From NCBI GenBank assembly GCA_963728155.1, contig CAVSJF010000009.1, forward strand, positions 248,001 to 312,000: a DNA stretch of 64,000 nucleotides. The letters are read 5' to 3'. How positions within the stretch are numbered: the first letter of the stretch is position 1; each line of letters begins with the position of its first letter. Both the position numbers and the translations under genes were made by a program. Below are positions 16,618-28,114 of the stretch, in pieces. Source of the stretch: JACVRW01 sp963728155. Its GTDB lineage: Bacteria; Actinomycetota; Thermoleophilia; Solirubrobacterales; Thermoleophilaceae. Under the pieces are notes generated by a model. That model saw nothing but the letters and a program-made list of their open reading frames with translations. It did not search any database and was not told where the DNA came from.

Positions 16618-17496
16618 CTAGACCCGCTCGCCCAGGATCTCCACCGCGATCTCCGAGACCTCGGTGGGATTGCGCCCCACGCGCACGCCCTTGGCCTCGA
16701 GCGCCTCCGCCTTGGCCGCGGCGGTGCCGTGCGAGCCGGACACGATCGCCCCGGCGTGGCCCATGGTCTTGCCCGGCGGCGCGGTGAAGCCGGCGATGTA
16801 GGCCAGCACCGGCTTGGAGACGTTCTCAGCGATGTACTCGGCCGCCTCCTCCTCGGCCGAGCCGCCGATCTCGCCGCACATCACGATCAGCTCGGTCTGG
16901 GCGTCGGCCTCGAAGAGCTCGATGATGTCGATGAAGCTCGAGCCCGGCACCGGGTCGCCGCCGATGCCGACGATCGACGAGTTGCCGAAGCCCTGCTGGG
17001 CCAGCTCGTTGCCGATCTGGTAGGTCAGCGTGCCCGACCGTGACACCAGGCCGACGTTGCCCTCCTTGAAGAACTGGGCCGGGATGATCCCGACGTTGGC
17101 CTTGCCCGGCGAGAGGATGCCCGGGCAGTTGGGGCCGATCAGGCGCGAGGACCCGCGGAGCAGGTGGTTGTAGACGCGCAGCTCGTCGTGGGCGGGGATG
17201 CCCTCGGTGATGGCGATGATCAGCTCAACGCCCGCGTCCTCGGCCTCGAGGATGGAATCGGCGGCGAAGCGCGGGGGCACGAAGATCATCGCGGTGTTGG
17301 CGCCGCGCTCGGCGACCGCCTCGTGGAACGTGTCGAACACGGGGATCCCGTCGACGTCCTGGCCGCCCTTAGCCGGCGTGACCCCGGCCACCACGTCGGT
17401 GCCGTAGTCGCGGTTTCGCAGCGTGTGGAACGTGCCCTCGCGGCCGGTGATGCCGGCCACGCAGAGCTTGGTGGCCTTGTCGACCAGGATCGCCAT
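16618..17496 (-). CDS. sucD: Succinyl-CoA ligase, alpha subunit
   Basis: TCA-cycle enzyme that couples succinyl-CoA cleavage to nucleotide triphosphate synthesis. The 292-residue chain shows the CoA-binding start CVAGITGREGTFHTL, GTDVVAGVTPAKGGQ, the phosphohistidine region with GHAGAIVSGSHGTAAAK, and GPNCPGILSPGKANVGIIPA. Length is normal for the family. Its ATG overlaps the sucC stop by one base. The 3' end faces a gap of roughly 140 bases that contains repeat copy 2. Confidence 0.96.
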   Translation of the reverse strand: MAILVDKATKLCVAGITGREGTFHTLRNRDYGTDVVAGVTPAKGGQDVDGIPVFDTFHEAVAERGANTAMIFVPPRFAADSILEAEDAGVELIIAITEGIPAHDELRVYNHLLRGSSRLIGPNCPGILSPGKANVGIIPAQFFKEGNVGLVSRSGTLTYQIGNELAQQGFGNSSIVGIGGDPVPGSSFIDIIELFEADAQTELIVMCGEIGGSAEEEAAEYIAENVSKPVLAYIAGFTAPPGKTMGHAGAIVSGSHGTAAAKAEALEAKGVRVGRNPTEVSEIAVEILGERV

Positions 17497-18644
17497 CAGC
17501 CGCTCTGCCCCGCCAGCTCCACCACGCGCTCTGCCGCGCCGAGCATGGTCGCCTCGGTGTGCACGTTGGGCAGCTTCGCCTCGGCCAGCAGCGCGCGGCC
17601 CTCCTTGTCGTTGGTCCCGTCGAGGCGCACCACGAAGGGCACGTCGGGCTTCACCTGCTCGAAGGCTTCGATCAGCCCGCGGGCCACCTCGTCGCAGCGG
17701 GTGATGCCGCCGAAGATGTTGAAGAGGACGGCCGTGACCTTCTCGTCGGAGAGGATCACCTCCACGGCGCTCGTGATGGCCTCGGCCTTCGACCCGCCGC
17801 CGGCGTCGAGGAAGTTGGCCGGGCTGCCGCCGGCCTGGGCCACCACGTCGAGCGTCGACATCACGAGGCCCGCGCCGTTGCCGAGGATGCCCACGTTGCC
17901 GTCGAGCTTCACGTAGGTCAGGCCGCGCTCCTTGGCCATCTTCTCCTGCGGGTCCTCCGCCGAGGCGTCGCGCAGGGCGGCGATGTCGGGGTGGCGGTAG
18001 AGGGCGTTGGCATCGATCGTGACCTTGGCGTCGAGGGCCACCACCTCACGACTCTTCGTCACGAGCAATGGATTGACCTCGACGAGCGTGGCGTCGTCGG
18101 CCTCGAAGACCTCGTAGAGCTTGGCCAGCATCGCTCCCACCGGGCGGATCACGTCCGCGGCGATGCCGGCCTCGAACGCGAGGCGCCGGCCGTGGAACTC
18201 CTGGAAGCCGAGCAGCGGGTCGACGTGCAGCATGCGCATCGCCTCGGGGTCGGTGTCGACCACCGCCTCGACGTCCATCCCGCCCATGCGCGAGAGCATC
18301 GCCATCGGCTTCTTGGCTGAGCGGTCGAACACGATCGCCGCGTAGTACTCCTCGTCGATCTCGCTCGCGCGCTCCACGTACAGCTCGTGGACCGTGAACC
18401 CGCGAATGTCCATGCCCAGAATCGCCTCGGCGTGCGCCTGCGCCTCGGCGCGGTCGGCGGCGAGCTTGATCCCGCCCGCCTTGCCGCGCCCGCCGATCTG
18501 GACCTGGGCCTTGATCACCACCGGGAAGCCCAATTCCTCGGCCGCCTCGGTGGCTTCGGGGACCGTTGCGGCATGCCGGCCGTCCGGCACGGGGACGCCG
18601 CGCTTCTTAAACAACTGCTTGCCCTGATACTCGAGGAGATCCAT
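17496..18644 (-). CDS. sucC: Succinyl-CoA ligase, beta subunit
   Basis: ATP-grasp subunit of succinyl-CoA ligase, 382 residues. It opens with MDLLEYQGKQLFKKRGVPVP and shows the ATP-grasp lysine region FPVVIKAQVQIGGRGKAGG, the metal-site segment LVEVNPLLV and the glycine-rich LDAGGGSKAEAITSAVEVIL, followed by FNIFGGITRCDEVARG. It is the first gene of sucCD. The 68-base divergent region to the HAD gene contains a GC-rich inverted repeat (GGCGCGCC twice around 18680) and presumably both promoters. Confidence 0.96.
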   Translation of the reverse strand: MDLLEYQGKQLFKKRGVPVPDGRHAATVPEATEAAEELGFPVVIKAQVQIGGRGKAGGIKLAADRAEAQAHAEAILGMDIRGFTVHELYVERASEIDEEYYAAIVFDRSAKKPMAMLSRMGGMDVEAVVDTDPEAMRMLHVDPLLGFQEFHGRRLAFEAGIAADVIRPVGAMLAKLYEVFEADDATLVEVNPLLVTKSREVVALDAKVTIDANALYRHPDIAALRDASAEDPQEKMAKERGLTYVKLDGNVGILGNGAGLVMSTLDVVAQAGGSPANFLDAGGGSKAEAITSAVEVILSDEKVTAVLFNIFGGITRCDEVARGLIEAFEQVKPDVPFVVRLDGTNDKEGRALLAEAKLPNVHTEATMLGAAERVVELAGQSG

Positions 18645-18712
18645 GGGGTAGATAGGATGCTGCGCCGCTGAATACCGGCGCGCCGCGGGCGCGCCACCCT
18701 ATCGAAAGTCAT

Positions 18713-19396
18713 ATGGCCCTTCCCAAAGAAGTCAAGTTCGTCACGTTCGACTGCTACGGCACGCTCATCGACTGGGAGGCCGGGGTGTACGACGCCTTTC
18801 AGAAGGAGGCCGACCGCGACGGGTTCACCATCGACCGCGATGCGCTGATCCCCCGTTTCATCGAGGTCCAGCGGGACATCCAGCGCGGCTCCTACGAGCT
18901 CTACGCCGAGGTGCTGCGGCGCACGGCGGTACGCGTGGCGAGCGAGCTGAGCTGGGACCTCGAGCCCTCGCGCTCGAACTTCCTGCCCAACAGCGTGCCC
19001 TCCTGGCCGGCCTTTCGCGAGACCAACGCCCAGCTCGAGCGCTTTGCCAAGAAGTACGAGCTCGGCATCCTCTCGAACATCGACGACAAGCTGCTCGGCG
19101 CCACACGCCGCCACTTTCGCGCCGATTTCGACCTCGTGGTCACCGCGCAGCAGGTGCGTTCCTACAAGCCCGATCCGGCCCACTTCAAGGAGTGCGCGCG
19201 GCGGATCGAGGGCACGAAGAAGAACTGGGTGCACATCGCGTCGGGCTATCCCACCGACGTCGACCCCTGTCTCAAGTCGAAGATCCCGGTGATCTGGGTC
19301 AACCGTCACGGCGAGGAGCTCGAGCCCGGCCTCAAGAAGCCCGACGGTGAGGTCAAGAGCTTCCGCGACGCGGGCAAGCTGCTCAACGCGGCATGA
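18713..19396 (+). CDS. HAD-superfamily hydrolase, haloacid dehalogenase type II-like
   Basis: The 227-residue product has motif I FDCYGTLIDWEAG, motif II LSNIDD, the motif III lysine SYKPDPAHF and a motif IV region SGYPTDVDP. The helical cap between motif I and II is that of L-2-haloacid dehalogenase relatives. The substrate could be a haloacid or a phosphate ester; the lack of the full haloacid-binding set that I can recognise argues for caution. The stop overlaps the start of the metallo-beta-lactamase gene (ATGA), so the two form a unit. Confidence 0.85.
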   Translation: MALPKEVKFVTFDCYGTLIDWEAGVYDAFQKEADRDGFTIDRDALIPRFIEVQRDIQRGSYELYAEVLRRTAVRVASELSWDLEPSRSNFLPNSVPSWPAFRETNAQLERFAKKYELGILSNIDDKLLGATRRHFRADFDLVVTAQQVRSYKPDPAHFKECARRIEGTKKNWVHIASGYPTDVDPCLKSKIPVIWVNRHGEELEPGLKKPDGEVKSFRDAGKLLNAA

Positions 19397-20166
19397 GAAC
19401 CGTCGCGGTTCACCGCGACGCCGTGGTCATCACCAGCCTCATGTGGCAGACCAACGCCCTGGCCCTGCGGGCGGGCGGTGAGGCGATGCTGGTCGACTCG
19501 CCCTACTACCCCGAGGAGCTCGACGCACTGGCCGGCGTGCTCGCCGGCGCCGGGTTCGAGCCCGACGCGCTGATCGCGACCCACGCCGACTTCGACCATC
19601 TCCTCGGAAGGGTGGCCTTCCCCGGCTACGCCCTCGGCGTGGCCGAGTCGAGCGCGGAGCGCCTGCGCCTCGCGCCGGGCGCCGCGCAGCGCGAGCTGCG
19701 CGACAAGGACGACGAGCTCTACGTCGAGCGGCCCCGGCCGCTGGCGCTCGGCGAGGTCCAGGCGCTGCCCGTGCCCGGGTCGGTCGAGCTGGGCGACCAG
19801 GAGCTCGAGCTCCATCCGGCCGAGGGCCACACCCCAGACGGGATGGCGGTGTTCGCCCGCTGGTGCGGAGTCCTGGCGGTGGGGGACTATCTCTCCCGGG
19901 TGGAGGTGCCGTGGATCTCCGAGGGCGGCTCGCTGGCCGATTACCGCGCCACGCTTGCGCGCCTGGCTCCGCTGGTCGAGGCGGCGGACACGATCGTGCC
20001 CGGACACGGCTCGCCCAACGATCGCGACACCGCGCTGCGTCTGCTCGAGGAGGATTCCGACTACCTCGACGCCGTCGAGCGCGGTGAGGAGCGGCCCCGT
20101 CTGCCCAAGGGCCGCGACAGCAAGGAGCAGCGGGGCATCCACGCGGAGAACCTGACTCGCGTTTAG
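19393..20166 (+). CDS. MBL-fold metallo-hydrolase
   Basis: Metallo-beta-lactamase superfamily hydrolase of 257 residues. The metal motif appears as THADFDHLLG, a variant of HxHxDH in which the second histidine position is Asp. Further ligands are in PAEGHTPDGM, VGDYLS and IVPGHGSPNDRDTAL. The superfamily covers thioesterases, lactonases and phosphodiesterases; no specific substrate is evident. Coupled to the upstream HAD gene. Confidence 0.85.
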   Translation: MRTVAVHRDAVVITSLMWQTNALALRAGGEAMLVDSPYYPEELDALAGVLAGAGFEPDALIATHADFDHLLGRVAFPGYALGVAESSAERLRLAPGAAQRELRDKDDELYVERPRPLALGEVQALPVPGSVELGDQELELHPAEGHTPDGMAVFARWCGVLAVGDYLSRVEVPWISEGGSLADYRATLARLAPLVEAADTIVPGHGSPNDRDTALRLLEEDSDYLDAVERGEERPRLPKGRDSKEQRGIHAENLTRV

Positions 20167-20194
20167 CGCCCCCGGGGGCCGGGCACGGCACCTG

Positions 20195-22684
20195 GTGAGG
20201 GTGGTTCGCAAGGTCCTTATCGGCCTGGGGGTGGCGCTGTGCTGCGCGCCCGCCGCCGTGGCCGCGCCGGAGCTCTCGACCTCGAACCGCCTCGAGGACC
20301 GCCGCTACGCCGCGGTGGGCACGCGCGCCTACGCCGTGGGCACCCAGGACGGGCGCTGGCCGGCCATCGGCTTTCACACGCGGGGTGAGATGGGTGGCAT
20401 CTGGGCGCCTCCGCTCAAGCTGCTCGACGGGATCTGGCTGTCGGTCGACGGCCAGCCGCTCGGCGCCGCCACCCGCTTCACCAGCGGGTACGGCTACGTC
20501 GAGATGGAGCTGCCCGACGCCGCCGGGCTGGGCGTGCGAAGGACGGAGTTCGCCCCCGACGGCCGGCGGGCGATGCTGATCGGCCTGCGCCTGACCTCGG
20601 CCGGCGCGGCGCGAGAGGCGGAGGTCTCGATCGAAGCCCACTCGGAGCTGATGAGCGCCTACCCCTGGGGCGACTCGACGCCCGACCAGCTCACCTTCAA
20701 CCGGCCGGACACGGCGGCGCTCGAAGGCGGCCGGCTCGTGTTCCGCGAGCCGGGACGCGACTGGGCCGCCGTGGTGGGAGCGCGCGGAACCGCGATCGGC
20801 GGAGAGACCGGGAGCGGCTTCCGCGGCCCACAGGAGCCCCCCGTGGTCTGCCCGCCCTCCACCGACGAGGAGGCGGAGGTGCCCGACCGCTGCGACGACA
20901 CGGCCTACGGCAAGGGAGCCGGCGGGCGGCTGCGCTACCGGGTGACCGTGCCGGCGGGCGGCGCGACCACGCTCTGGATCGCGGTGGCTGGATCGCAGAG
21001 GGGGGCCGAGTCCGCGAGCCGCTCGGCCGACTCGGCGCTGGCTGGCGCGGAGGGTCTGCTGCGCCGGAAGATCGAACGCCGGCGCAACCTGTCGCGCTTC
21101 ACCCGCCTGTTCCTCCCCGGCGACCGCCTGCTGGCCCGCGGGATCAACTGGAGCAAGCAGAACCTGGCCGACTCGGTCCAGGTGGCGAGGGACCTCGAGA
21201 TCCGCGAGACGCGCGCCGGTACGCGCTACCCCGCGCCGGAGGGCCGCCTCGATCGTATTCGCTTCCTCGGCGCCGGCTGGCCCGACTATCCCTGGCTCTT
21301 CGCCACCGACGGCGAGTACACGGCGTTTGCGAGCGTGGCCGTGGGGCAGTTCGCTCCGGTGATGGATCACCTGCGCGCCCTACGCGACATCAGCGTGATC
21401 GACAATCCGCGCAGCGGCAAGGTGGTGCACGAGGTGGTGAGTGACGGCAGCGTCTACTTCGGCTCCGACGCCGACGACGGCAACACCGACGAGACTGTGA
21501 AGTTCCCGAGCGCGGTGGCGCTGCTATGGCGCTGGACCGGCAACGATCGCTTTCGCGACCAGCTCTATGCGTTCACCCGGCGGGGCATGCGGACCGTGTG
21601 GAGTGAGCTCGACTCCGACCGCGACGGCTGGCCCGAGGGCCTCGGCAACGTCGAGCGCGAGGGAATGGGGGAGGAGAAGCTCGACGTGGCCGTGTACGCC
21701 ATCCGCGGACTGCTCGACCTGGCCGACCTCGCCCGCTCCAAGGGCGACCGGCGGACGGTGAGCTGGGCGGCCCGCCGTGCCGCGCGGCTGCGCGCCGCCT
21801 TCGAGCGCGATTGGTGGATGCCGGGAGTGCCGGGCTTCGCGGACTCGCTGAAGGGCCCGCGCAACCGGCGCCTCTACCAGCGGCACTGGACCGGTGTGCT
21901 GCCCATGGAGGCCGAGCTCGTGATGCGCGGCGTGACCCTGCCCGGTCTGGCGACCTTCGGGCGGGGGCGCGCCTCGCTGCGGGTGCACGAGAGGCGCTGC
22001 TACGCCGATCGCTTCGGGCTCTTTCACACCGGCGGCCCGGGTTGCGACGGGGCGGGCCGGTCGCCCTCGGAGAAGCAGGCCTTCACGCTCAACACCGCGG
22101 TGATGGCCGTGGCCGAGGGCAACTACGGGCGGCTGGGCGCCCAGCGGCGCTTCACGCGAGCCAATCGTCGGCTGCAGCTGCCGAACTTCGACGAGCAGCC
22201 CGGCGCGATGCCGGAGATCGCCCCGTCGCCGCTCGAGGGGCGCACGATCGACCGCTCACTGCTGGAGCGCCCGATGGTCCTGCAGGCCTGGGGCGCCTAC
22301 GGCACGGCGTGGCCGGTGGTCCACCAGCAGCTCGGCGTGCGCCCGGACCTGGGCCGCCGCCGGCTCGCGGTGGTGCCCCAGCTACCGGCCGGCCAGCGCC
22401 GCATCGGCGCCGGCTCGATCCTGATGGGCGACGGCTCGACCGACGTGTCGGCGACTCGCAGCGGCCGGCGCTACCGGACGATCGTGGCCACCACCGTGCG
22501 GCGGCTGGACCGGCTCACGCTCGGCCACACGGTGCCGCGCGGCGCGCGCATAGGCGGCGTGACGCTGGACGGGCGGCGCGTGCGCCGTCCGCGGCTGCGG
22601 CTGACCCACCGTGGCCTCGAGGTGAGCGCCCGCGTGCGCGGCGGCCTCGGTGGCCGGCACGTACTGGTGGTGCGGACCCGCTAG
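20195..22684 (+). CDS. Large secreted glycosidase-like protein with alpha/alpha toroid
   Basis: An 829-residue secreted protein with a signal peptide (VLIGLGVALCCAPAAVAA). The first 300 residues form a beta-rich domain (GFHTRGEMGGIWAPPLKLL), followed by a helical region with FLGAGWPDYPWLFATDGEYTAF and NTDETVKFPSAVALLWRW, and LDSDRDGWPEGLGNVEREGMGEEKLD. This arrangement resembles (alpha/alpha)6-barrel glycosidases and debranching-type amylo-glucosidases, with Asp/Glu candidates in those blocks, but I cannot name a CAZy family with certainty. The C-terminal 130 residues are Arg-rich and beta-like. It starts at GTG and stands alone downstream of the MBL gene. Confidence 0.72.
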   Translation: MRVVRKVLIGLGVALCCAPAAVAAPELSTSNRLEDRRYAAVGTRAYAVGTQDGRWPAIGFHTRGEMGGIWAPPLKLLDGIWLSVDGQPLGAATRFTSGYGYVEMELPDAAGLGVRRTEFAPDGRRAMLIGLRLTSAGAAREAEVSIEAHSELMSAYPWGDSTPDQLTFNRPDTAALEGGRLVFREPGRDWAAVVGARGTAIGGETGSGFRGPQEPPVVCPPSTDEEAEVPDRCDDTAYGKGAGGRLRYRVTVPAGGATTLWIAVAGSQRGAESASRSADSALAGAEGLLRRKIERRRNLSRFTRLFLPGDRLLARGINWSKQNLADSVQVARDLEIRETRAGTRYPAPEGRLDRIRFLGAGWPDYPWLFATDGEYTAFASVAVGQFAPVMDHLRALRDISVIDNPRSGKVVHEVVSDGSVYFGSDADDGNTDETVKFPSAVALLWRWTGNDRFRDQLYAFTRRGMRTVWSELDSDRDGWPEGLGNVEREGMGEEKLDVAVYAIRGLLDLADLARSKGDRRTVSWAARRAARLRAAFERDWWMPGVPGFADSLKGPRNRRLYQRHWTGVLPMEAELVMRGVTLPGLATFGRGRASLRVHERRCYADRFGLFHTGGPGCDGAGRSPSEKQAFTLNTAVMAVAEGNYGRLGAQRRFTRANRRLQLPNFDEQPGAMPEIAPSPLEGRTIDRSLLERPMVLQAWGAYGTAWPVVHQQLGVRPDLGRRRLAVVPQLPAGQRRIGAGSILMGDGSTDVSATRSGRRYRTIVATTVRRLDRLTLGHTVPRGARIGGVTLDGRRVRRPRLRLTHRGLEVSARVRGGLGGRHVLVVRTR

Positions 22685-22685
22685 C

Positions 22686-23198
22686 TCAGCCGCGCCCGCG
22701 GCGAATTCGCTCCGCCACCTTCGTCCGCAGATTGAACGCGCTCTTGACCGCCTTGTCAGCCGCCGAGCCGTCCGGCGGCATCATCCCGATCTGGCGCGCG
22801 TACTGCATCTGGTCGAAGATCACGAAGTTCGTGGCGACCTTCCCGTCGCGCATAACGAAGTGGTCCATGCCGTCCACGGCGAGGGGCTTTCCGGTCGGCT
22901 CGATGCCCAGTAGCGGGCCGGTGTGGGTGCCGGTGAGGTGCCAGTGCACGAACACGTCGTCGCCCTCGGCCACGACGGAGACGACGTCCATGTGCCAGTC
23001 GGGCATGGCGGCGAACGCCTCGTCGAAGTACGCGGCGATCTCGTCGGCGCCGCGGCAGGTTCGGTCCGGCAATCGCACGACGGTATCGGCGGTCCACACC
23101 TGCCTCAGCAACGAGGTGTCGCGCTTGTTGATGGCGTCGAAGGCCCAGCGGACCAGTTCGGCGTTCGACACGTCGACGGGAGGAGCAGCGGTGGTCAT
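22686..23198 (-). CDS. SnoaL-like ester-cyclase family protein
   Basis: NTF2-fold protein of 170 residues: AELVRWAFDAINKRDTSLL, DEIAAYFDEAFAAMPDWHM, DVFVHWHLTGTHTGPLLGI and KPLAVDGMDHFVMRDGKVA, the classical SnoaL/ester-cyclase pattern with the buried His/Asp positions. Such proteins catalyse aldol-type ring closures in polyketide biosynthesis or serve unknown roles in bacteria without polyketides; the latter is more likely here. It converges with the glycosidase-like gene and lies downstream of the MFS gene with about ten bases between. Confidence 0.82.
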   Translation of the reverse strand: MTTAAPPVDVSNAELVRWAFDAINKRDTSLLRQVWTADTVVRLPDRTCRGADEIAAYFDEAFAAMPDWHMDVVSVVAEGDDVFVHWHLTGTHTGPLLGIEPTGKPLAVDGMDHFVMRDGKVATNFVIFDQMQYARQIGMMPPDGSAADKAVKSAFNLRTKVAERIRRGRG

Positions 23199-23207
23199 CG
23201 CGGAATT

Positions 23208-24338
23208 TTATCCCGGCGCGGGCTGAGGGTCGTTGACCCGCGCGATCAGAAGGGCAGACAGGGCCATGCCGGCAAACAGCACGAAGCCGAGCGCACCGAA
23301 GTCGGCGAGCGCGAGCACCGCCCCGCCGGCGCCCGCACCGATCATGTAGCCCAGCTGGGCGCTCGCCGTGCGCGCGCCCATCATCGCCCCCGGCTGCCCG
23401 GGCAGCTGGTCGAGCCCCAGGGTGCTGGCCGTGGTCGAGCGAAGCGATGCGCAGAGGGCCATCGCGCCGAAGATCGCGAGCGTGAACCACACCGACGGCG
23501 TGAGGTTCAGCAGGGGGATGAGGAGCACGCCCATGCCCAGCGCGGCCACCACGATCAGCGGCCGGCGCGGGAGCCGCCGGCTGAGCCGGGCCGCGTTGGT
23601 CGAGCTGACCAGGAACACGATCGAGCCCGCGGCCAGGAGCAGCCCCACCTCGCTCTCGTCGAGGCCGTAGCTCTCGATGTAGAAGGCGCCGGCGTAGGTG
23701 ATCTCCGCCGTCCAGGCCGAGTAGGCCACCAGCTCGGCCACCGTCCAGCGGCGCGCCGAGCGGTCGCGAAACACCGCGCCCAGGCCGCCGCGCGCATCGG
23801 CGGTGGTGCGCCCGCGCGGTGCCAGGAGGCCGGCGACAAAGGCGAGCGCGGCCACCGCCGCGGGAACGAGGAATCCGAGCCGCCAGGAGCCCTCCTCCGC
23901 GAGCAGGCCGATCAGCGGGTTGCCCGCGATCCAGGCGATCGCCTGGGCTCCCACCACCCAGCCCACCGCCCAGGCGGCGTGTTCGTCGTCGAAATAGGCC
24001 GCCACGCCGGCAAAGCCGGCCGAGAGCAGGCAGCCCACCCCCGCGCCGGTGACCACGTGGGCGGCGTAGAAGAACGCCAGTGAGGGAGCCAGCGCCGAGA
24101 GGCCGGCGCCGGCCATCGCCAGCAGGGCGCCGGCCTGGATCAGAGGCGCGACCCCGATCCGGTCGATCAGCGACCCGATCGACAGCGACACCAGCACCGC
24201 TGTGCCGGCCATCACCGACCGGGCCAGTCCCACAGCGCTGAGCGAGGCGTCCAGATCGCGGCCGATGGCCACGATCAGCGGAGCGAGTACGACTATGGAG
24301 GCCTGCGTCGCGATGGTCGCGAGGACCAGCGGCAGCAG
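23208..24338 (-). CDS. MFS transporter
   Basis: Twelve-helix major facilitator of about 376 residues: LVLATIATQASIVVLAPLIV, then the family loop SLSIGSLIDRIGVAPLIQAG (helices 2-3), VTGAGVGCLLSAGFAGVAAYF, and a second half with VGLLLAAGSIVFLV, LSRRLPRRPLIVVAA and MMGARTASAQLGYMIGAGAGG. Substrate unknown. No ATG, GTG or TTG lies in frame after the biotin carboxylase stop at 24353; the first candidate is a CTG at 24338, or the true start is hidden by a base error near 24350. It follows the carboxylase gene directly on the same strand. Confidence 0.8.
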   Translation of the reverse strand: MLPLVLATIATQASIVVLAPLIVAIGRDLDASLSAVGLARSVMAGTAVLVSLSIGSLIDRIGVAPLIQAGALLAMAGAGLSALAPSLAFFYAAHVVTGAGVGCLLSAGFAGVAAYFDDEHAAWAVGWVVGAQAIAWIAGNPLIGLLAEEGSWRLGFLVPAAVAALAFVAGLLAPRGRTTADARGGLGAVFRDRSARRWTVAELVAYSAWTAEITYAGAFYIESYGLDESEVGLLLAAGSIVFLVSSTNAARLSRRLPRRPLIVVAALGMGVLLIPLLNLTPSVWFTLAIFGAMALCASLRSTTASTLGLDQLPGQPGAMMGARTASAQLGYMIGAGAGGAVLALADFGALGFVLFAGMALSALLIARVNDPQPAPG

Positions 24339-24352
24339 CCGAGCTTTGCTGC

Positions 24353-26116
<1,764 letters not shown>

Positions 26117-26150
26117 TGCGCGGGCTGAGGTTATAGGCGAAGGTAGTCGG

Positions 26151-28114
26151 GTGAGTCATGGCCGTCCGGTTCTTGCCCTGGTGGCCGTGGCCTCGGCATT
26201 GGCGCTGCCCGCCACGGCCCAGGCCGAGCTTCGCTTTCGCGACTGCGAGGGCGTCGACTGCGCGCGCCTGTCGGTGCCGCTCGACCGAGCGGGCGGCGTC
26301 GCGGGCAAAGTCTCGCTGTACGTGGAAAGGCGCCGCGCCGCGCGTCGTCCGCGCCGTGGGGTCACGCTCCTGCTGGCCGGTGGACCGGGCCAGCCGGCAA
26401 CCAGCGCCTACGGAGGCTTCCGCTCGCCCGACAGCTACCGCGACTTCGCCGATTACACGCCGCGCAACGACATCGTGGCCTTCGACGGGCGCGGCACCGG
26501 GCGGTCGGGCCTGCTGCGCTGTCCCGCGCTGGAGCGCAGCACGCTCGTCGACTCCGGGCGCGAGGCCGCCCAGTGCGCGCGGCGCCTCGGCGCGCGGCGC
26601 GGCTTCTATCGCACGAGCGACACCGTCGACGACATCGAAGCCCTGCGCGTCGAGCTCGGCGTGGAGCGCCTGACCCTGCTCGGTGTGTCCTACGGCACCT
26701 TCGTCGCCCAGGCCTACGCGGCCCGCTACCCGACCCGAGTCGAGCGCGTGCTGCTCGACTCCGTGCTCGACGTGTCGGGCTGGGATCCCTTCTACCGCGA
26801 CATCTTCCGCGCGGTTCCGCGAGTGCTGCGCGCGGTGTGCCGCAGCGGCTGCGAGAGCTTCACCCGCGACCCCGTGGGTGACCTCGGCCGACTGGTCGAG
26901 AGACTGAGCCAGAGCGCGCTGCGCGGCCGCGTGACGCTGCCCGACGGCCGGCGCCGGCGTTCGTCGCTCACGCGCCAGGAGCTCTTCTTCACCCTGCTGG
27001 CGGGCGACCTGGACGACGTGGCTCGCGCCGCCTTCCCCGGGGCCGTGAGCGCCGCGCTGCGCGGTGATCTCGCGCCCATACTGCGGCTCAAGCGGCGCGC
27101 GCTCGCGTCCGAGGGGGCCGGCAGCCCACGCGACTTCAGCACCGCGCTCTACGCGGCCACCACCTGCGAGGAGATCCCCTTCCCCTGGACGCGCTTCTCC
27201 GCGCCGGAGACCCGCTTCGCTCAGATCTCGGCCGCCGCCGCCCAGATCCCGGCGGCCGAGCTGTACCCCTTCGACACCGCCACCACGGCGGGCAACGACT
27301 TCATCCGGCAGTGCCGGCGCTGGCCCGAAGCCTCCCGGCCCCGGCCGGGCCGCCACCCCCGGGAGGCCTGCCCGACGTGCCCGTGCTCATGGTGTCGGGC
27401 GAGCTGGACCTCCGCACCCCGGTGGAGGCCGCACGGGGGGCGCTCGGCGACTGGCCCAGCGCGCGCCTGCTGGTGGCGCCCAACACAGGGCACTCCACCC
27501 TCTCGGCCGATCTGAGCGGCTGCATCGTGCGCGCGGGCCGGCGCTTCCTGCGCGGCGGGCGCCCGCCGGCGCGCTGCCGAAGCATTCGCACCCCGTTCCC
27601 CGCCTCCGCTCCGCCGCCCGCCTCGCTCGGCGAGCTTCGGCCCGTGAGTGGTGTGCCGGGCCTGCGCGGCCGGGCCGTGCGCGCGATCGAGGCCACGCTG
27701 TTCGACGTGGCCGAGGATGTGCTCGGGACCCTGCTCACGAGCGGCAGCCTGCAGCTGCGCGGCGGCGGGCTGCGCGGCGGGCGCTGGTCGATCGACCTGG
27801 AGTCGCGCCGGGCTCCGCTCGTGCTGCGCGGAGTGATGGTTGTGCCCGGCGTACGGATCAGCGGAGTGCTACGCGACTTCGGGCGCCCGCGCCAGAGCGC
27901 GCGGCTGCGCCTGTCCGGCCCGGCCACGCCCGACGGCGAGCTCCGGCTCACCGGGCAGAGGGTCGAGGGCGAGCTGGGCGGTCGCCCTGTCCGCGCGAGG
28001 ATCGGCATCGGCGTGGTCGAGGACGCGAGCGCGGCGAGCGCGCCGCTGCGGCCCTCCCTGGCCGAGATGATGCGGGCGGCGCGTGAGCTGGCCGGGCGGC
28101 CGCGCCAGCGCTAG
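26151..28114 (+). CDS. Secreted alpha/beta hydrolase (proline-iminopeptidase/TAP-like), paralogue 1, frameshifted
   Basis: Exported serine hydrolase. Signal peptide LVAVASALALPATAQA, then a core with oxyanion region LLAGGPGQPAT, DGRGTGRSGLLRCPAL, nucleophile elbow LGVSYGTFVAQ (GxSxG), a Cys-bearing lid (CRSGCESF), FAATTCEE-like block YAATTCEEIPFPW, acid MVSGELDLRTPVE and the catalytic His in PNTGHSTLS. Frames join near 27330. A C-terminal domain of about 160 residues follows (VSGVPGLRGRAVRAIE, LRGVMVVPGVRISG, SGPATPDGELRLTG) that is shared with the next gene. The start is GTG at 26151. Family members release N-terminal di- or tripeptides. Confidence 0.82.

Noticed and set aside
19439..21370. 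A 643-codon minus-strand open frame
   Set aside because: Shadow of the MBL and glycosidase-like genes.
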